Source: Bacteroidales bacterium UBA3143 (lineage in GTDB: Bacteria > Bacteroidota > Bacteroidia > Bacteroidales > Dysgonomonadaceae). From it: a stretch of DNA of 11,205 nucleotides. Positions 7,105 to 11,205 of this stretch are shown here, one piece after another. A model generated the notes under the pieces. That model was not told the origin of the DNA. It searched no databases and saw only the letters and a list, made by a program, of their open reading frames with translations. Where the stretch lies: the NCBI GenBank assembly GCA_002364735.1, contig DEZB01000040.1, positions 1 to 11,205 on the forward strand, given 5' to 3'. The position numbers and the translations under genes are program-made. The stretch's first letter is position 1, and every line of letters starts with the position of its first letter.

Positions 7105-8670
7105 TCACTCATACCCATGATACAAATAAAGAGCCCCATACGTCCAATTAGGTCCTTTCATGCCTGGAAAATTAAAACGATCCATCATCAATGCCACATA
7201 TTTAAATGGATACCCTTCAGGCAATTGCAAAACATTGGGCCAGACCCTTGTTCCAGATGAATCATCCCAAGGTGGTAAATCCATTTTTAGCGTTCCAGCT
7301 TCCTTTAGGTCAGGATAAGAATATATAAATATATCTCGCTCGGAGCTTCCAGAAAAACAATACCGCTCGTTTCCTATAGTCTGAATGGAGGTGCCTGTAG
7401 AATTTTGTGAGACAGGACCTGCAATTATTTTATAATCTCTATTCCAATAGTCAGACTCCATCATAATTGCCTTATAACCATCTTGATTTATGCAAGTTAG
7501 TATGCGCCATTTATTCACCTCAGCATCGAAGAGAACATGAGGGTCTTCAATATCTCCAACAACACCAAAAGGTTGTGCCTTCATTATCGAAAAACCAAAT
7601 CGCGGATCTTTTTCACTTTCAATGGTAAGTAGCTGTTTCTTTTCTTTATCTATATTGGCATATGCACTGAAACCAGTTGTTATCCCACGCCAAAGGTCAA
7701 CATTTCTATCATAGAATATATGTGATGCAATTTCGTTTCGAAGCAATCCATCTTCACGATCGAATACAACAACACCCTCTAACTTAACATCAAACAGGGT
7801 TGGATTCATACTAAATACACCTTGAATATGATGTGGTAAGGCACGTCCACGAATGGACATGGTGTACCACAATCGTCCCTCGTCTAAAAGCAACTCTCCA
7901 TTTTCATACGTAATGGCCCTTATATCTGCTAAGCCAACACCCGCAGTAAGCGACATATCCACATTGTCGATTACAACTTTACCGTCAGTGATATCTACGA
8001 AAAGGCTTGAATGGAAAGAGTTAATATATTTTGTCTCTCTCAAGTCCATGTATTTATTGAAATCACTTTGACCAATCACTTGTGGCAAACCTTCCCCTTT
8101 TGAATACAACACAAAACCACTACCCAGCATTTGCAACACAACTTTTTTTTGGATGTTGCGCTCTAATTCTTGATTAACAGAAATGGATTCATCGGCAATA
8201 ACCTTTTTTTCATCAGACACCCTCAGTTTCACATCAGTAATTAAACTGTCTTGGAATTGTAATGTAACAAAAAATTGCTGCTGATGTTTATCATCTGAAA
8301 ACTCGAATCCAACCTCTCCATAACCTTCACATAAATCAAGATCTACTGTGTAGGTCGCAAACGGGTTGAATCCCCCCAACCATATTCCAGTTTGAGTATT
8401 TTGCCTTGATGCTACAATCAGTTTATCTCTGTTTATATGCGTATTGGAATGCTCATCTAAATAATGCGTAATTGGGTGCATTACTTCCAATCCAACAATA
8501 CTTGCAGGTTGTATGGACGCAAGTGGAATAGATTGTTTTTCATCAAACACCATTCTTTTTACTCCCTGTCTAACGAATTTGATGTCATTGGGTAAAGATT
8601 GACCCTGTAGTTCATCTTGTGCTGTAAAAATAAGCACAACAACAACAATAATTAAATTAATAAATTTCAT
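7105..8670 (-). CDS. Secreted glycosyl-hydrolase-like beta-propeller protein
   Basis: A 521-residue exported protein: signal peptide at residues 1-24 (hydrophobic LIIVVVVLIF, cleavage near LQGQ), no lipobox. Residues about 55-240 are beta-rich and may form a separate accessory fold (jelly-roll or concanavalin-like, inferred). Residues about 245-521 look like blades of a five-bladed propeller as in GH43/GH32/GH117-type enzymes: ADIRAITYENGELLLDEG, GLLRNEIASHIFYDRNVDLW, GDIEDPHVLFD (372-382), AGPVSQNSTGTSIQ, SGSSERDIFIYSYPDL, and GALYLYHGYE at the end. Asp/Glu in EDPH (375-378) and Glu/Asp elsewhere are candidate active-site residues, but I cannot assign the catalytic set or a substrate. The start is preceded by AGAGG three bases from ATG, an unusually short spacing. 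It follows the patatin gene by 30 bp, with no SusCD, regulator or other carbohydrate enzyme nearby. Confidence 0.75.
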   Translation of the reverse strand: MKFINLIIVVVVLIFTAQDELQGQSLPNDIKFVRQGVKRMVFDEKQSIPLASIQPASIVGLEVMHPITHYLDEHSNTHINRDKLIVASRQNTQTGIWLGGFNPFATYTVDLDLCEGYGEVGFEFSDDKHQQQFFVTLQFQDSLITDVKLRVSDEKKVIADESISVNQELERNIQKKVVLQMLGSGFVLYSKGEGLPQVIGQSDFNKYMDLRETKYINSFHSSLFVDITDGKVVIDNVDMSLTAGVGLADIRAITYENGELLLDEGRLWYTMSIRGRALPHHIQGVFSMNPTLFDVKLEGVVVFDREDGLLRNEIASHIFYDRNVDLWRGITTGFSAYANIDKEKKQLLTIESEKDPRFGFSIMKAQPFGVVGDIEDPHVLFDAEVNKWRILTCINQDGYKAIMMESDYWNRDYKIIAGPVSQNSTGTSIQTIGNERYCFSGSSERDIFIYSYPDLKEAGTLKMDLPPWDDSSGTRVWPNVLQLPEGYPFKYVALMMDRFNFPGMKGPNWTYGALYLYHGYE

Positions 8671-8700
8671 ATACCTCTGTCTTAACAGTTCTTCTACGTT

Positions 8701-10923
8701 TTAAAAATAATATCCTAATCCACCATAAACATTCACGCCTTTGAACATTTCTTTTAACCCCAGAGTAAAATCAATGGGACCTAATCTTGTTTCTTTTTGG
8801 TATGTTAATCCACCACTCCATTTTAGGTTACTCATATCTATATTGCTCCATTTGTCAAACTGCAAAAGAGCTTGTATTTTAGGAGTAATATAATGTTTAT
8901 GACCAACATCAAGCCTAACTCCTATCTCTCCTAAAGTGCTAATTGGCTCTAAAAAACTAATACCTGCTTGACCAAGCACTGGAAAGTTATAATCAGTATA
9001 GGCATTAAATTTATTTGAAGCATAATTAATGATAGATATGGGATAATTACTTGTATTGAATATTGAACGGTGATAAAAATTTGTCAGAATGGATACATTT
9101 TTTCCTAATGGACTAATGGTGTTCAACTCAAAATTTAAAATGGGGATAAGATTTGAAAAACCACCTTTATTCTCCAAAACAGCCATTTTTGAATTTAAGT
9201 AAATGCCACTGGTTGGAATATAAGCATCGTCTCTGCTGTCAATTGTGAAATAACCATATAAACTGGTAGAGAAACCACTAAAGCTCGTTGCAAACATCTC
9301 ACTTAAGTCATTCCTATAGTCATCAATACTTGAATAAGTTCGGTTGAGTCCAAAACCAAATTCGCCCACATTTTTAAATCTTCTATAAGTATAAAGATCA
9401 GCCGATGCGCTACCCACATCCATTTTACCCAATCTTTCACCTCTATGATAATAATTCAACTTATTGTAACGTGCATTTACTTCTATCCCTACTGCAGAAA
9501 GAAACAAACGATGCGTTTCCATGATGAATCTTAATTGTGGATTAACTGCAATCTTAGCATCAATGGTTATCAAACTTAGAAAATTAGAATAGTTTAGTTG
9601 CGCAAAATTGGCGTAAAAAGCGGCCACGTCAACCGTGTTTAATGCTCCACCCAACATCATTCTTTTGTCTTTTCTATCTTCAATAACCAGCTCTAATATG
9701 TAACCATCAGAATTTGGGTGTAATTTATATGATACCGTTTCAAAATTGCTATATGCATAAACTCTTTCAGTTGCTTTCTCAATATCATCTATTGTGTATG
9801 GTTTGTTATTTTCTAAATCAAGACGTACGGTTATAAACTGATCGTCATCTTTGTATTTTTTAGGGATTCTTATTTCAGTAATCAACCACTTTTTGTCTTT
9901 ATCTATCTTTTTATCAACTCTATTGTTCTGCTTTATATTTTTATTTGCTATCAAGGCTTTAATCTTAGGCAGCTGTTCTCTTGCAGCCATCTCACCTTTC
10001 TTTATTATACTATCTATTACATTCTCTTTAAAATCGAAAGTCGCGATTCCTTCAAGTTCAGGATTGATTACGACATCCGCCAATTCAACATTTTTATTGT
10101 GTATATCGTCTTCAATTTTATACACAATTTCTTTAAATATGGTAGTAACCGATTCAAATTGCGGACTTTTTTCATCTGCTTGTTTCAAATCAACACCTAT
10201 TAATATATCTGCGCCCATATCTTTTGCAACATCTACGGGGAAGTTATTGATAATACCACCATCAAGCAATTTCATACCATTAAATTCAACAGGAGAAAAC
10301 ACTCCGGGAAATGCCATACTTGCCAACATTGCTTTTGCTAAATTTCGGTTATTCAAAATCTCTCCCTTTCCTGTTTCTAAATTATAAGCAACTCCCGAAA
10401 AAGGAATGGGCAATTCGGTGAAATCAATACTATCATTTAACTCAGCAGTAACTCCACAGAAAACATTTAAGATATTATTACCCACAACCAATCCAGATGG
10501 AAACGAAAGTTTTTTATCACCTTTATTTATCCCAAGTTTCAGAAAGTATTTTTGTTCAAATTCCTGTTTAAAGCGAGATTTAAGCCTTCTTTGAACACCA
10601 TCGGTTAGTAATGCCTCCCAATTTTGTCGTTTCGTGAAATCTTCGATCTCTTGTGCCGAATAACCAATCGAATATAGAGCACCAACAATGGTGCCAATGC
10701 TATTGCCCGTAATAAGTGTAATGGGAATATTCTCCTCTTCAAAGACTTTAAGAACCCCGATATGTGCAAAACCTTTTGCTCCGCCTCCACTTAAAACCAA
10801 TCCAAGTTTAATCTTTTTGTTTGAATCTGAAGGTTGCGCCTGAAGGTTTTTTGTGGTAGCAATTAATAAACATGCTATAAGAATAAATATAGTTTGATTG
10901 ATAGATTGTTTTAAGAAATACAT
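8701..10923 (-). CDS. Outer-membrane patatin-like phospholipase (patatin-POTRA-barrel, type Vd)
   Basis: A 740-residue protein with signal peptide (1-29, ending NLQAQ) and three domains. The patatin/RssA-type hydrolase (about 38-325) has the oxyanion loop GGGAKG (46-51), nucleophile elbow GNSIG with Ser75, and the DGG motif with Asp221, giving a complete Ser-Asp dyad for acyl-ester hydrolysis. A POTRA-like domain follows (about 343-417), then a barrel of alternating amphipathic strands (about 420-740) ending in the aromatic residue Phe740, as in BamA/Omp85 relatives. This order matches PlpD of Pseudomonas and FplA of Fusobacterium, which are phospholipase A1-type proteins. The elbow reads GNSIG where many relatives have GTSMG. 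Which face of the membrane carries the patatin domain is not evident. The start at 10923 is the Met before the signal peptide; no Shine-Dalgarno. First gene of a two-gene unit. Confidence 0.92.
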   Translation of the reverse strand: MYFLKQSINQTIFILIACLLIATTKNLQAQPSDSNKKIKLGLVLSGGGAKGFAHIGVLKVFEEENIPITLITGNSIGTIVGALYSIGYSAQEIEDFTKRQNWEALLTDGVQRRLKSRFKQEFEQKYFLKLGINKGDKKLSFPSGLVVGNNILNVFCGVTAELNDSIDFTELPIPFSGVAYNLETGKGEILNNRNLAKAMLASMAFPGVFSPVEFNGMKLLDGGIINNFPVDVAKDMGADILIGVDLKQADEKSPQFESVTTIFKEIVYKIEDDIHNKNVELADVVINPELEGIATFDFKENVIDSIIKKGEMAAREQLPKIKALIANKNIKQNNRVDKKIDKDKKWLITEIRIPKKYKDDDQFITVRLDLENNKPYTIDDIEKATERVYAYSNFETVSYKLHPNSDGYILELVIEDRKDKRMMLGGALNTVDVAAFYANFAQLNYSNFLSLITIDAKIAVNPQLRFIMETHRLFLSAVGIEVNARYNKLNYYHRGERLGKMDVGSASADLYTYRRFKNVGEFGFGLNRTYSSIDDYRNDLSEMFATSFSGFSTSLYGYFTIDSRDDAYIPTSGIYLNSKMAVLENKGGFSNLIPILNFELNTISPLGKNVSILTNFYHRSIFNTSNYPISIINYASNKFNAYTDYNFPVLGQAGISFLEPISTLGEIGVRLDVGHKHYITPKIQALLQFDKWSNIDMSNLKWSGGLTYQKETRLGPIDFTLGLKEMFKGVNVYGGLGYYF

Positions 10924-11001
10924 TTCTGAAAAATTTATAGTTTATGGACGATGGTAAATTATAAAACAGCATCCTTTTAATATATAAAAAATTGAAGACC
11001 A

Positions 11002-11009
11002 CAAATATA
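11002..11009 (-). promoter_or_regulatory. Possible -7 promoter element (TATATTTG) for the patatin unit
   Basis: On the minus strand this reads TATATTTG, an exact TAnnTTTG match, 78 bp upstream of the patatin start codon. No clear TTTG -33 box lies at the standard 19-21 bp distance, and this AT-rich gap makes a chance match possible. Confidence 0.4.
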
Positions 11010-11106
11010 CGACAAATTATAGAAAGGTCTATCTAAAAAAAAAATGGAAATTAGAATAACGAAAACCGACAGTAGAGGTTGCAATATGAGTTTAAAGTAT
11101 GATGCG

Positions 11107-11140
11107 TTAACAGAGATAATCCATGAATTATCTCTGTTAA
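11107..11140. repeat. Perfect 14-bp inverted repeat (hairpin)
   Basis: TTAACAGAGATAAT (11107-11120) and ATTATCTCTGTTAA (11127-11140) are exact reverse complements around the 6-base loop CCATGA. This is the strongest exact hairpin in the window. It lies upstream of the patatin promoter, so it may end a leftward gene lying beyond the right edge, or terminate or border an element; neither flank has a proper U tract. Confidence 0.7.
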
Positions 11141-11171
11141 TTAACTATTTCAATTTTTCACTAACTATGAC

Positions 11172-11196
11172 AGACACAGGTCAGAGACCTGCGCCC
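11172..11196 (-). repeat. REP-like palindrome
   Basis: The core CAGGTC-AGA-GACCTG (11177-11191) is a perfect 6-bp stem with a 3-base loop. On the minus-strand RNA the stem extends to 11 bp (11172-11182 with 11186-11196), with three G-U pairs. It is markedly more GC-rich than its surroundings. Short GC-rich palindromes in gaps resemble REP sequences moved by RAYT-type transposases, but one copy at a window edge cannot establish this. Confidence 0.4.
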
Positions 11197-11205
11197 AATG
11201 TCATT

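Noticed and set aside
9851..10387. Plus-strand 178-codon frame opposite the patatin gene
   Set aside because: It is antisense to the patatin domain, whose catalytic motifs show the minus strand is coding; it has no start signals of its own.

Overview
The window (11,205 bp, AT-rich) looks like chromosomal DNA of a Bacteroidota member, probably Bacteroidales. Reasons: TAnnTTTG-type promoter -7 elements, few Shine-Dalgarno sites, a DUF4292 lipoprotein next to a TPR protein and an EnvC-like coiled-coil/LytM protein, and an outer-membrane patatin with a C-terminal beta-barrel. No rRNA, CRISPR, phage or complete transposon genes are visible.

Region A (about 86-5857, minus strand) is a tightly packed five-gene unit read right to left: dut (dUTPase), a secreted TPR-repeat protein, a DUF4292 lipoprotein, an EnvC-like murein hydrolase activator with a degenerate LytM site, and a NupG-type nucleoside/H+ symporter. 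Gaps are 22, 13 (or an 11-bp overlap), -4 and 44 bp. The unit ends in a good intrinsic terminator hairpin 20 bp past nupG. It combines envelope biogenesis (three genes) with nucleotide metabolism (the first and last genes).

Region B (6083-6820, plus strand) is one divergently transcribed gene for a 245-residue cytoplasmic protein of unknown function. Its promoter -7 element sits 5 bp before the start codon, so its mRNA may be leaderless. Its predicted shape is an N-terminal helical part followed by a beta-alpha-beta-beta-alpha-beta unit.

Region C (6821-7104) is the convergent gap. It holds two inverted repeats and a 32-codon minus-strand reading frame of doubtful reality.

Region D (7105-10923, minus strand) is a two-gene unit: a patatin-type phospholipase with POTRA and outer-membrane barrel domains (type Vd / PlpD-FplA architecture), then, 30 bp downstream, a secreted protein whose C-terminal half reads as a glycosyl-hydrolase-like beta-propeller. 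No SusC/SusD pair or regulator accompanies it.

Region E (10924-11205) has a likely promoter for the patatin unit, a perfect 14-bp inverted repeat, a REP-like palindrome, and an unrecognised reading frame that runs off the window edge.

Most of the window is ordinary housekeeping and envelope content. The points most worth a second look are the patatin/beta-propeller pairing, the orphan 245-residue protein with its possible leaderless start, the LolB-like/EnvC gene linkage, and the palindromes at the right edge.
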